This document shows, piece by piece, positions 1-5,658 of a DNA stretch of 10,821 nt; position 1 is the first letter of the stretch, and each line of letters opens with the position of its first letter. The DNA is from Pseudomonadota bacterium. GTDB taxonomy: Bacteria > Pseudomonadota > Alphaproteobacteria > Rhizobiales > Rhizobiaceae. The DNA is taken from positions 1 through 10,821 of the forward strand of contig JAEYXI010000590.1 of NCBI GenBank assembly GCA_023428515.1, read 5' to 3'. The position numbers and the translations under genes were made by a program. Below the pieces are notes generated by a model that saw nothing but the letters and a program-made list of their open reading frames with translations, was not told where the DNA came from and did no database searches.

Positions 1-265
1 CCGCCTCCACGATCCGCGTGGCAACCTGGCCTGCCGGAATGACGATGTCCCACCCTCCCCTGACGGTAGCCGTATGATCGAACGGATCGCGGTTGGTCCA
101 TTCGATGCGCTCGCTGACCGCGGCTTCGACATTGACGGGCACGAACGCCATATTCTCGATGCTGACGTGGATCGTCCCGTCATGGGCGCGCGATCTGCCT
201 CCCGGGGCGAGGACCAAGGCCCCCGCCGCGAGAAACATGCGCCGGTTGAGGGCGCGCGACGTCAT
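1..265 (-). CDS. Tat-exported cupredoxin-like protein (partial, 3' end outside window)
   Basis: The first 88 residues are visible; the gene runs off the left edge. The N-terminus reads NRRMFLAAGALVLAP (residues 7-21), a twin-arginine signal with the RRxFL core and a short hydrophobic stretch, so export to the periplasm in folded form is likely. The mature part starts near AHDGTIHV. It has the plastocyanin/amicyanin-like N-terminal half, including ERIEWTNRDPFDHTATV (residues 52-68), where His64 would be the first copper ligand. The Cys-His-(Met) cluster would lie outside the window, so copper binding cannot be confirmed. The ATG overlaps the TGA of the DUF4142 gene (ATGA), so the two are probably translationally coupled. 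A role in periplasmic redox or copper handling under the upstream sigma factor is inference. Confidence 0.8.
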   Translation of the reverse strand, partial: MTSRALNRRMFLAAGALVLAPGGRSRAHDGTIHVSIENMAFVPVNVEAAVSERIEWTNRDPFDHTATVRGGWDIVIPAGQVATRIVEA

Positions 266-786
266 TTCAGGCTGGCCGCTACATGTTCGGCATGCTGCTG
301 GTGGCCCTGGAAGAGCTTCAGGCCCGTTTCCAGCAGGCTCTTGAGCTCGGCGTTCCCGGCCGAGGGGATAAGCAGCGTATCCAGCGCCTCGTTGACCTGC
401 TTGTGATAGGCGACCTCGTTGTCGATGTAGGCTTTGTCGAATGCGGCGCCGTCGAGCTTGCCAAGCTCGGCGCGCTTCTCCTCCGCCGCCTTGGTGAGCG
501 CCTGGCTGGTCGGGTTGTCCTCCGGCGTCACGTTCAGCTTCTTGACGAGGTCGAGCGCCTGCACGTTGACGGCCTCGTGGTCCTTGACCATCGATTGGGC
601 GAACTCGACCACCTCGGTGTTCTTGGATTTCGAGATGGCGAGTTTCGCCGCCTCGATGTCGATCACGCCTGCCGTGTAGGCGATGTGGGCGATCTGAGGA
701 TCGGTCGGCTTGTCCTGCGCGGACGCAAATTGCGCGCAGGCGAAGAGGAAGGCGCCGCTTAACGCGGCAACAAGAGCGGTTTTCAT
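262..786 (-). CDS. Secreted DUF4142 protein (ferritin-like helical family)
   Basis: 174 residues. A Sec signal peptide (MKTALVAALSGAFLFACAQF) ends with an ASA|Q cleavage site near residue 23, so the protein is periplasmic. The rest is mostly helical and matches DUF4142: IEAAKLAISKSKNTEVVEFA (44-63), MVKDHEAVN (66-74), FDKAYIDNEVAYHKQV (116-131) and HQQHAEHV (162-169). The regularly placed Glu and His residues recall ferritin-like metal-binding helices, but the family has no settled biochemical function. The start was chosen at the second Met of the open frame: AAGGAGA precedes it at good spacing, and the upstream Met (834) falls inside the putative promoter. The gene lies 84 nt downstream of the sigma gene and overlaps the cupredoxin gene by 4 nt. 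Stress protection of the envelope is inferred from context. Confidence 0.9.
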   Translation of the reverse strand: MKTALVAALSGAFLFACAQFASAQDKPTDPQIAHIAYTAGVIDIEAAKLAISKSKNTEVVEFAQSMVKDHEAVNVQALDLVKKLNVTPEDNPTSQALTKAAEEKRAELGKLDGAAFDKAYIDNEVAYHKQVNEALDTLLIPSAGNAELKSLLETGLKLFQGHQQHAEHVAASLK

Positions 787-831
787 GGACGTCTCCTTGG
801 CGCCGGCAAGCGGCGCATTGAGGGTTACGTC

Positions 832-861
832 CATTGGATGCGGGGTATGGCAGGAGGTTCC
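832..861 (-). promoter_or_regulatory. Putative ECF-sigma promoter of the DUF4142-cupredoxin operon
   Basis: On the minus strand GGAAC (861-857) is followed by 16 nt and then CATCCAATG (840-832). GGAAC is the usual -35 core of ECF sigma factors. The element in front of the sigma gene has the same GGAAC, the same 16-nt spacing and CGTCAAATG at the -10 position, with a similar spacer start (CTCCTGCC here, CTTCTTGCC there). It would give a leader of about 45 nt before the chosen ATG. Confidence 0.5.
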
Positions 862-870
862 CGGCCCGCC

Positions 871-1557
871 CTAAAGGCCGAGCCTGTCGAGCACGGCGGC
901 GGTCAGGCGGTCGCAGCGCTTTCCGGCAAACGGAAATGCGTCCACGAGAACCGGCCCGATCTCGGCCTCAAGCCGATCCCTGATCATCTTGCGCGCCCGA
1001 TGAAGCCGGGTCTTCACCGTCGTCGGCTGGATATCAAGCACGTCGGCTGTCTCCTCGACGCTCAGCCCTTCGATGACCCGCGCGACGAAGACGGAGCGGA
1101 ACGTATCGGCCATGTCGTCGACCGCGCGCTCCACCAGGCGAAGCAGTTCGCGCTGGGCGAGCAGGCGTTCGGGGTCGAACTCCCCGGCATTGCCCGGGAA
1201 AGGTATGATCTGCGCGTCGTTGGCGATTTCCACGGCAACGCCCCCTTGCCTGAGACGCCTGCCCTTGCGCAGCCGCGTCAGCGCCTCGTTTATGGTGATG
1301 CGCGACAGCCAGGTGGACAGGCTGGAATCGCCGCGGAAACTGTCGAGATTGGCGAAAGCGCGAAGATAGGCTTCCTGCAGGACGTCCTCGGCATCTTCAT
1401 CCCGCTTGACGATCGCCCGGGCCAACCGGAACAGCCGCTGGTTATGGGATTTGATGATCGCCCTGACAGCGTTTCGATCTCTCTGCGCAGCCCTGCGCAC
1501 AAGATCGATGTCGTCTATCTGGCGCTCGCGCTGAGTAGCCGTCGAAACAGCAGGCAT
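871..1557 (-). CDS. ECF-type RNA polymerase sigma factor
   Basis: 228 residues from the chosen ATG. Sigma region 2 spans about residues 31-98 (RLFRLARAIVKRDEDAEDVL, then STWLSRITINEALTRLRKGR), and region 4 about 143-198, with the helix-turn-helix LSVEETADVLDIQPTTVKTR (165-184). Sigma regions 1 and 3 are absent, as in ECF factors. A C-terminal tail FPFAGKRCDRLTAAVLDRL (208-226) carries the only cysteine, Cys215. The ATG is preceded by GGAG with 7-nt spacing. An upstream TTG in frame (1593) has no ribosome binding site and lies inside the putative promoter. No anti-sigma gene lies beside it; the downstream genes encode a secreted DUF4142 protein and a cupredoxin, its likely targets. The ECF subgroup cannot be fixed from the sequence alone. 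Confidence 0.93.
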   Translation of the reverse strand: MPAVSTATQRERQIDDIDLVRRAAQRDRNAVRAIIKSHNQRLFRLARAIVKRDEDAEDVLQEAYLRAFANLDSFRGDSSLSTWLSRITINEALTRLRKGRRLRQGGVAVEIANDAQIIPFPGNAGEFDPERLLAQRELLRLVERAVDDMADTFRSVFVARVIEGLSVEETADVLDIQPTTVKTRLHRARKMIRDRLEAEIGPVLVDAFPFAGKRCDRLTAAVLDRLGL

Positions 1558-1580
1558 CGGTTCACTCCGTACCGTAAGCC

Positions 1581-1610
1581 CATTTGACGGCAATGCGGCA
1601 AGAAGGTTCC
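1581..1610 (-). promoter_or_regulatory. Putative autoregulatory ECF promoter of the sigma gene
   Basis: On the minus strand GGAAC (1610-1606), 16 nt, then CGTCAAATG (1589-1581). The GGAAC box and a CGTC/CGTT-type -10 at 16-17 nt are typical of alphaproteobacterial ECF promoters. Transcription would start about 20 nt before the ATG at 1557. The same layout precedes the DUF4142 gene, which suggests that the sigma factor drives both. Confidence 0.5.
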
Positions 1611-1657
1611 CGCCAATGTGAAATCATTCACGCGGCGGGTGTCGTGCCGGGATGGCG

Positions 1658-3586
1658 TCAGCTGCTGGGGACGCGGACGGCGTCCGTCTTCTCCAAGGCG
1701 AGCTTGACGCGTTCGTCGCGCTCGTAGACATCGCCGAAATACTCGATCTTGCCGTTCTTGTCCGGCCAGGCCGTGAAGTAGGCGACGTAGACGGGGATCT
1801 TGAGCGTCGTCTTCTCGATCGAGTGGCCCTTCTTCAGCTTTTCCGAGATGTAATCGACGGACTTGCCGAGCACGGCGGCGGCCATGCCGCGCGGATCCTG
1901 AAGCCGCACGCAGCCATGGCTGAAGGCGCGCTCGTCGCGGTTGAACAGCTCCTTCTGCGGCGTATCGTGCATGTAGATCGCATGCTTGTTGGGGAAGAGA
2001 ATCTTGAGCTCGCCGAGCGCATTGGCCTCACTTGGCGTCTGGCGGATGCTGTAGGGCACCTTCGCGCCGTAGGCCCACCAGTTGATCGAGGACGAGGAGA
2101 TGCGGCGGCCCTTGGAGTCGCTCACTTCGTAGCCTGCCCGGTCGAGATAACCAGGATCGTTGCGCAGGCGCGGCAGCATCTCGTTGACGATGATCGACTG
2201 CGGCACGCCCCAGTAGGGATTGTAGTCGACCTGCTCGATCTCGTCGTAGAAGAAGCTCGTCTGGTTCGACGGCTTGCCGATGACAGCGCGCATGTTGAGC
2301 TTCTCGACGCCATGATCGATGAAGCTCGCCGTATAGGCCGGCTGGTTGATGAAGACGTGCGTCTCGCCGAGGTCGCGCGGCAGCCAGCGCAACTGCTCCA
2401 TCGCGACGAGCACCTTGTCCACGCGATCGGCCTTGGACGTACCGGCGAGTGCGGCGACCGTACGCGGGCCGACGACGCCGTCCGGCTTCAGCCCGGCCTT
2501 GCTCTGCGCAGCCTTGATGACCGGCACCAGATCGTCGCCATAGGTCTCGCTGTTGGCGGTTCGCGCAAGCAGCTCGCCGTATTCGCCGCCCATCTCGTCA
2601 TCGAGATCGCGAGCGATGAGATGCAGGATCTTGGCAAGCTCCGGATTGGTCTGGCCGGGCTTGAGCAGCAACCTCGGATCGACGACGATCTCGTTCTCGG
2701 CGCTGGCATTCAGCGCTTCGAGTTCGACCCGCAGCGCCTTGTACTCGGCATTGTCAGGATGACGCGCCTCGAGCCATCCGCGGGCGTCGGTCGCCAGCGA
2801 CAGGACCTTCAACGCGCCTACCCTGTCGAAGGGCTTTTCCGGAAAATCATGATAGCCGGAGAGCTTGTTCGGGTTGATCCGGCCGGCCTCGGCGTCGTGC
2901 GCGTAGCGCAAAACGCGCGCCGAGAGCGCCATCTCGAAGCGGATGAGCTCGCGCTTGCGCGCGGCCGCGTCCGCGGTCGCCGAGACGCTGGAGGACGGAA
3001 CCGTGACGGCATAGTCAACCGGCGAAAGGCCATGGCTCGCCGCATCGCCAAGCACCCGCAACGCGTCGCGGGCGCGCTCGTTAGGCTCGCTGTCGGTTAC
3101 CCAGATGAAGTCGGGATTGGCGGAATAGAATTCGACCAGCGCCTTGGCGATCTCGGGCTCGGCGAAGAGTTCGTAGCCCGACAGGCCGGCCACAGCCTCG
3201 CGGAAGGCGGTGCCCGACGTCGCCTGATCGAGCGAAGCGGACTGGCCGATCGCCGCGAGCGGCGTGAAGTCGACCGGCTGCAGCGCCGCTGCCTTGTAAT
3301 TGTAGTACGAGGGCGCGCTGATCTTGGCGATTGCCGCAGGCTTGCGCGCCACCGGCCGGGTAGGCCGCTTGGCAGGCCTGTAGCCTTCGTTGTTGCGATA
3401 TTGGCGATTGCCTTCGAGACGGTTGGATCGCGAGCCCTGGCCGTTGCCGTCCAGTCTCTGGCTGCGCACGCCTCCGCCAAAAAGATGTTCGAAAAGCGAT
3501 TGCGCTTCTGCCTGAGGCAATCCGACGGCGAACGTTCCTGCAAGCACTAGTGGAAGCAGGACGGTTTTCCTCGCAAAGAGCTTCAT
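1658..3586 (-). CDS. Periplasmic L,D-transpeptidase, YcbB/LdtD-like
   Basis: 642 residues from the chosen ATG. A signal peptide (KLFARKTVLLPLVLAG, then PQAEAQ) is followed by a low-complexity Gly/Asn/Arg and Pro/Arg/Lys linker (about 35-90). Next come a YcbB-like scaffold region, a peptidoglycan-binding repeat (KAGLKPDGVVGPRTVAALAG, about 363-382) and a C-terminal YkuD catalytic domain (about 405-575). The catalytic signature is intact: IYMHD (His540) and SHGCVR (556-561) with nucleophile Cys559. The enzyme would form 3-3 meso-diaminopimelate cross-links in peptidoglycan, or attach proteins to it, in the periplasm. The size fits the large LdtD class. An alternative ATG at 3613 adds nine residues (MRRIRNGSS) and has an AGGA upstream; the chosen start gives a more usual signal peptide with GGA 6 nt before it. 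The gene has its own upstream region and is probably monocistronic. Confidence 0.93.
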   Translation of the reverse strand: MKLFARKTVLLPLVLAGTFAVGLPQAEAQSLFEHLFGGGVRSQRLDGNGQGSRSNRLEGNRQYRNNEGYRPAKRPTRPVARKPAAIAKISAPSYYNYKAAALQPVDFTPLAAIGQSASLDQATSGTAFREAVAGLSGYELFAEPEIAKALVEFYSANPDFIWVTDSEPNERARDALRVLGDAASHGLSPVDYAVTVPSSSVSATADAAARKRELIRFEMALSARVLRYAHDAEAGRINPNKLSGYHDFPEKPFDRVGALKVLSLATDARGWLEARHPDNAEYKALRVELEALNASAENEIVVDPRLLLKPGQTNPELAKILHLIARDLDDEMGGEYGELLARTANSETYGDDLVPVIKAAQSKAGLKPDGVVGPRTVAALAGTSKADRVDKVLVAMEQLRWLPRDLGETHVFINQPAYTASFIDHGVEKLNMRAVIGKPSNQTSFFYDEIEQVDYNPYWGVPQSIIVNEMLPRLRNDPGYLDRAGYEVSDSKGRRISSSSINWWAYGAKVPYSIRQTPSEANALGELKILFPNKHAIYMHDTPQKELFNRDERAFSHGCVRLQDPRGMAAAVLGKSVDYISEKLKKGHSIEKTTLKIPVYVAYFTAWPDKNGKIEYFGDVYERDERVKLALEKTDAVRVPSS

Positions 3587-3650
3587 CGATGATCCATTCC
3601 GAATTCGCCGCATGAATTCATCATCCTGCCCAGGGCGGATGTAAGACGGG

Positions 3651-3679
3651 ACGATACCGATTCATACCGATAACGTTAA
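3651..3679 (-). promoter_or_regulatory. Candidate housekeeping promoter of the L,D-transpeptidase gene
   Basis: On the minus strand TTAACG (3679-3674) is separated by exactly 17 nt from TATCGT (3656-3651). Each hexamer matches 4 of 6 consensus positions. It lies 38 or 65 nt upstream of the two possible start codons. Two copies of ATACCGAT (3654-3661 and 3664-3671, plus strand) overlap it. Confidence 0.3.
3654..3671 (+). repeat. Two 8-bp direct repeats, one helical turn apart
   Basis: ATACCGAT occurs at 3654-3661 and again at 3664-3671, a 10-bp period, in the AT-richer gap upstream of the L,D-transpeptidase gene. Direct half-sites at this spacing resemble those bound by OmpR-type response regulators, but no regulator is identified here. 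Confidence 0.35.
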
Positions 3680-3744
3680 GGTCACATAAATTTCGCGACG
3701 AGTGTTGCGCCACGGCTTCACATCCTTGTGACTATCTCAAATCC

Positions 3745-3778
3745 TTGGAATTCATCCCCAAGTGATTGGAATTTCATC
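3745..3778 (+). repeat. Imperfect 12-13 bp direct repeat in intergenic region
   Basis: TTGGAATTCATC (3745-3756) recurs as TTGGAATTTCATC (3766-3778), offset by 21 bp. It lies between the small hydrophilic protein gene and the L,D-transpeptidase gene. The first copy also sits in a short inverted repeat, CTTGG/CCAAG (3744-3748 and 3758-3762), with no T-run after it. The role is unknown. Confidence 0.4.
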
Positions 3779-3802
3779 GCTTCGTCAGCCCGGCCTCCGA
3801 GC

Positions 3803-4042
3803 TTACGGCTCATCGACGAGCTTCTCGCCCGAATCGCTGTCGCGGCCGGCATTGCCGCGTCCGCCGCGTCCATCTTCATCGGTCGTCCAACCGCCCTGCT
3901 GGCGGCGCGGCTCGTCACCGGCCTGCTGCTGGCCGCGGCCGGGCCTCTTGTCCTGCTGGGCTTTCCTGCGTTCGGCATCGCCTTGCTCAAGCCGGCGCGA
4001 CTGATCGCGTTCCTGGTCGGTCTGGTCGTGTTTCTTGTTCAT
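3803..4042 (-). CDS. Small, highly charged, probably disordered protein
   Basis: 79 residues, very rich in Asp, Glu, Arg, Lys, Gln and Gly, with almost no hydrophobic residues. It starts MNKKHDQTDQERDQSRRLEQ and ends GRDSDSGEKLVDEP. There is no signal peptide, membrane segment or Cys. Such composition predicts an intrinsically disordered cytoplasmic protein; short hydrophilic proteins of this kind are common in rhizobia and are often stress-linked, but I recognise no named family. The coding call rests on a strong ribosome binding site: GGAG lies 7 nt before the ATG. The open frame extends upstream to 4084, but that extension has no such site. The opposite strand has a long hydrophobic open frame (3728-4081), which is the expected antisense shadow of a charged sequence. 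Confidence 0.65.
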   Translation of the reverse strand: MNKKHDQTDQERDQSRRLEQGDAERRKAQQDKRPGRGQQQAGDEPRRQQGGWTTDEDGRGGRGNAGRDSDSGEKLVDEP

Positions 4043-4067
4043 GGTGCAACTCCAACGTTCCACACGA

Positions 4068-4084
4068 TTGTCACGACATGACAA
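4068..4084. promoter_or_regulatory. Dyad TTGTCA-N5-TGACAA upstream of the small gene
   Basis: TTGTCACGACATGACAA has perfect 6-bp arms around a 5-bp centre. It lies 26 bp upstream of the small protein's ATG, where a transcription factor could act. No convincing -35/-10 pair was found with it, so this is only a candidate operator. Confidence 0.3.
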
Positions 4085-4156
4085 CGCGGCGGAACCGCTT
4101 TCGTTTCACCGATGCAACCAGGAGTAGCTTATCACGAGCGCCGTGTGAACTCGGAA

Positions 4157-4195
4157 GGCCTAGCCGAACCGTCAGAGGCCTAGTGAACCGTCAGG
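4157..4195. repeat. Tandem duplication over the hydrolase stop codon
   Basis: Two adjacent copies, 4157-4176 (20 bp) and 4177-4195 (19 bp), share GGCCTAG and GAACCGTCAG and differ in the few bases between these blocks and at the final base. The right copy contains the last codons and TAG stop of the alpha/beta hydrolase gene. The left copy lies just downstream of the gene in its direction of transcription. AGGCCT in both copies can pair as a 6-bp stem with a 14-nt loop. Confidence 0.7.
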
Positions 4196-5085
4196 GCCTT
4201 ATGGGAAACGAAGCCAAGCGCATCCTCCACGATCGCGGGGTCGGAAAGGATGCGGCGATGGCCGAGCCCCGGCGCCCAGCGGAGACGGACATGGTCGCCC
4301 GCCTCGGCGAAAAGCTCGGCATGGTCTGCCGGAACCTCGCGGTCGTCGGGCGCATGGACGACGAGCGTCGGCACCGGCGTTTCGGCCAGTTGCCGCGATC
4401 CGATGAATTCGGCGAGCGGCCGACCGGCGATACGGCGCACCTCCTCCGCCAGGGCCGACTGGATGCGCGGACCGAGGCCGAGGAAACGCCCGAAACTGTC
4501 GAAGAGGGCCGGCATCGAGCTCGGTGCCGCGAGCAGCACCAGCTTCGAGGCGGCGAGCGGCGGAATGCCTTTCACCGAACCGGCGACCGCATTGACCGCA
4601 ACCGCACCCCCGAAGGAATGGCCGACCACGGCGACGAAGGGCCCGAACCATTCGCCGGCCGCATGCGCCGCATTGACTGCGGTCGCCAGGTTGAGCCGGC
4701 GGCCGGAAGAGCCGCCATGTCCGGGGAGGTCGAGCGATACGACGCGAAAGCCGGCGGCGCGATACGCCTCGATCAGCGCCTTCATGTATTCCGTGCGCGA
4801 GCGCCAACCGTGCAGCACGAGCACGGTGCCGGCATTGTCCCTGCCCCCGCTCGGGCGGAATTCATGCACCATGATACAGCGCTTGCCGAGCATCAGGCGA
4901 TGGTGCCGGGCCTCGTCCATGAAGCCCGCGGCGCGGTCCACCGCGCGCTTCTCGCCGTCGGAAAGCCGCTTTGGATTGGGGGTTCGGCAGAACAGCTCGA
5001 ACGCCAGCTTTCCGCCGATGCGCGGCGCGACGCGCTCGGCGGCGCCGAATAGGCCGCGGATGACCTTGACGCCGATTGATGTCAT
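4180..5085 (-). CDS. Alpha/beta hydrolase
   Basis: 301 residues with a complete alpha/beta-hydrolase core. The oxyanion region is VLVLHGW (88-94), the nucleophile elbow GHSFGG (155-160, Ser157), the acid HAPDDREVP (Asp248) and the base GLGHRR (His276). The SLDLPGHGGSSG segment (117-128) is typical of the serine hydrolases that include esterases and monoglyceride lipase-like enzymes. An N-terminal extension of about 80 residues has no clear signal peptide, so the protein is likely cytoplasmic. The substrate cannot be told. The start at 5085 has a GGA 8 nt upstream; an ATG at 5124 in the same frame has none and lies within the -10 box. The gene is divergent from a MarR regulator and has paired palindromes in its promoter, so it is probably repressed by that regulator until an effector, perhaps a hydrophobic or ester compound, appears. 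Confidence 0.9.
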   Translation of the reverse strand: MTSIGVKVIRGLFGAAERVAPRIGGKLAFELFCRTPNPKRLSDGEKRAVDRAAGFMDEARHHRLMLGKRCIMVHEFRPSGGRDNAGTVLVLHGWRSRTEYMKALIEAYRAAGFRVVSLDLPGHGGSSGRRLNLATAVNAAHAAGEWFGPFVAVVGHSFGGAVAVNAVAGSVKGIPPLAASKLVLLAAPSSMPALFDSFGRFLGLGPRIQSALAEEVRRIAGRPLAEFIGSRQLAETPVPTLVVHAPDDREVPADHAELFAEAGDHVRLRWAPGLGHRRILSDPAIVEDALGFVSHKALTVH

Positions 5086-5108
5086 GATAGCTATCCGGTC
5101 ATGGGTTC

Positions 5109-5142
5109 GTTCAAGAGTGAACATAATAGTTCAAAGATGAAC
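5109..5142. promoter_or_regulatory. Twin palindromic operator, probably for the MarR regulator
   Basis: GTTCAAGAGTGAAC (5109-5122) and GTTCAAAGATGAAC (5129-5142) are two copies of GTTCA-N4-TGAAC with perfect 5-bp arms. They are separated by ATAATA, and their centres are 20 bp apart (two helical turns). The right copy fills the spacer between the -35 and -10 of the hydrolase promoter and overlaps the MarR start codon at 5137. The left copy covers the expected transcription start. Confidence 0.7.
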
Positions 5143-5151
5143 AATAAACAA
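5123..5151 (-). promoter_or_regulatory. Promoter of the alpha/beta hydrolase gene
   Basis: On the minus strand TTGTTT (5151-5146), exactly 17 nt, then TATTAT (5128-5123), which matches 5 of 6 bases of the -10 consensus. The -10 box is the 6-bp spacer between the two operator palindromes. Transcription would start near 5116, about 30 nt before the ATG at 5085. Confidence 0.55.
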
Positions 5152-5601
5152 GAGCTTTCCCAGAGCCTGCCTTGGGATAATCCGCGTTTCCGCAACTGGG
5201 TGGCGGTGGCGCGCGCCTGCCATGCGGTGGAGCGGGCGGTGGCTGTGGCACTTGCGCCTTTGGACCTGAAGCCCGCACAGCTCGACGTGCTGATGAACCT
5301 CTACCGGCACCCGGGCATGTCGCAGCACGATCTGGCGCGAAAACTGCTGGTCGGACGTTCCAACATCACCATGCTGCTGCCGCAGATGGAGAAGCGGAGA
5401 CTGCTCAAGCGCGAAGGCGATAAGAAGGATAAGCGCGTGTTGAGGCTGACGCTGACCGCCGAGGGCGAGAAACTGCTGATGAAGGCGCTGAAGGTGCACA
5501 CGGCACTGATCGAAAAAGCGATGAGCCAGTCGACGCCGGCCGAATGCGATACGCTCGGCGACCAGATGCGCCGCGTCGTCGACGTGCTGAGCACCGACTA
5601 G
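5137..5601 (+). CDS. MarR-family transcriptional regulator
   Basis: 154 residues. The winged-helix core runs from about 19 to 115: FRNWVAVARACHAVERAVAV (dimerization helix), LKPAQLDVLMNL (44-55), GMSQHDLARKL (60-70), the recognition helix GRSNITMLLPQMEKRRLLKR (73-92), and the wing GDKKDKRVLRLTLTAEG with the usual D-x-R (Asp98, Arg100). A C-terminal helix completes the dimer interface. MarR proteins bind palindromes as dimers and release DNA on binding small phenolic or lipophilic ligands or on Cys oxidation. Two in-frame ATGs are possible, 5101 and 5137, and neither has a clear ribosome binding site. I prefer 5137 because the upstream codons consist largely of operator sequence. Overlap of the operator with its own start suggests autoregulation. 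Confidence 0.9.
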   Translation: MNNKQELSQSLPWDNPRFRNWVAVARACHAVERAVAVALAPLDLKPAQLDVLMNLYRHPGMSQHDLARKLLVGRSNITMLLPQMEKRRLLKREGDKKDKRVLRLTLTAEGEKLLMKALKVHTALIEKAMSQSTPAECDTLGDQMRRVVDVLSTD

Positions 5602-5658
5602 CCAGGCATTGTTTCCGCAATCCCCGGGGGAAATCGGAGGCCGCTTTCCTGGAATTGC

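Noticed and set aside
1618..1631. Dyad GTGAA-ATCA-TTCAC upstream of the sigma promoter
   Set aside because: Single copy with 5-bp arms and no repeated partner; it could easily be chance.
1652..3550. 632-codon plus-strand open frame
   Set aside because: Antisense shadow of the L,D-transpeptidase, whose YkuD motif is intact; the frame has no domain signature.
4057..4061. GGAAC close to the small gene's start as another ECF promoter
   Set aside because: Only about 14 nt lie between it and the ATG, so no -10 box fits at 16-17 nt.
3728..4081. Hydrophobic, membrane-like open frame on the plus strand opposite the small charged gene
   Set aside because: GTG start without a ribosome binding site; the hydrophobic pattern is the expected antisense reading of Asp/Glu/Gln/Arg-rich GC-rich codons.
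3766..5052. Long plus-strand open frame of 428 codons
   Set aside because: It overlaps the alpha/beta hydrolase on the other strand, which has a full catalytic triad; its own product is Arg-rich with no recognisable domain.
5602..5658. Possible bidirectional terminator between the convergent MarR and msrQ genes (TTTCC, CCCCGGGG, GGAAA)
   Set aside because: Stems are short, the central palindrome has no loop, and there is no T-run on either strand.
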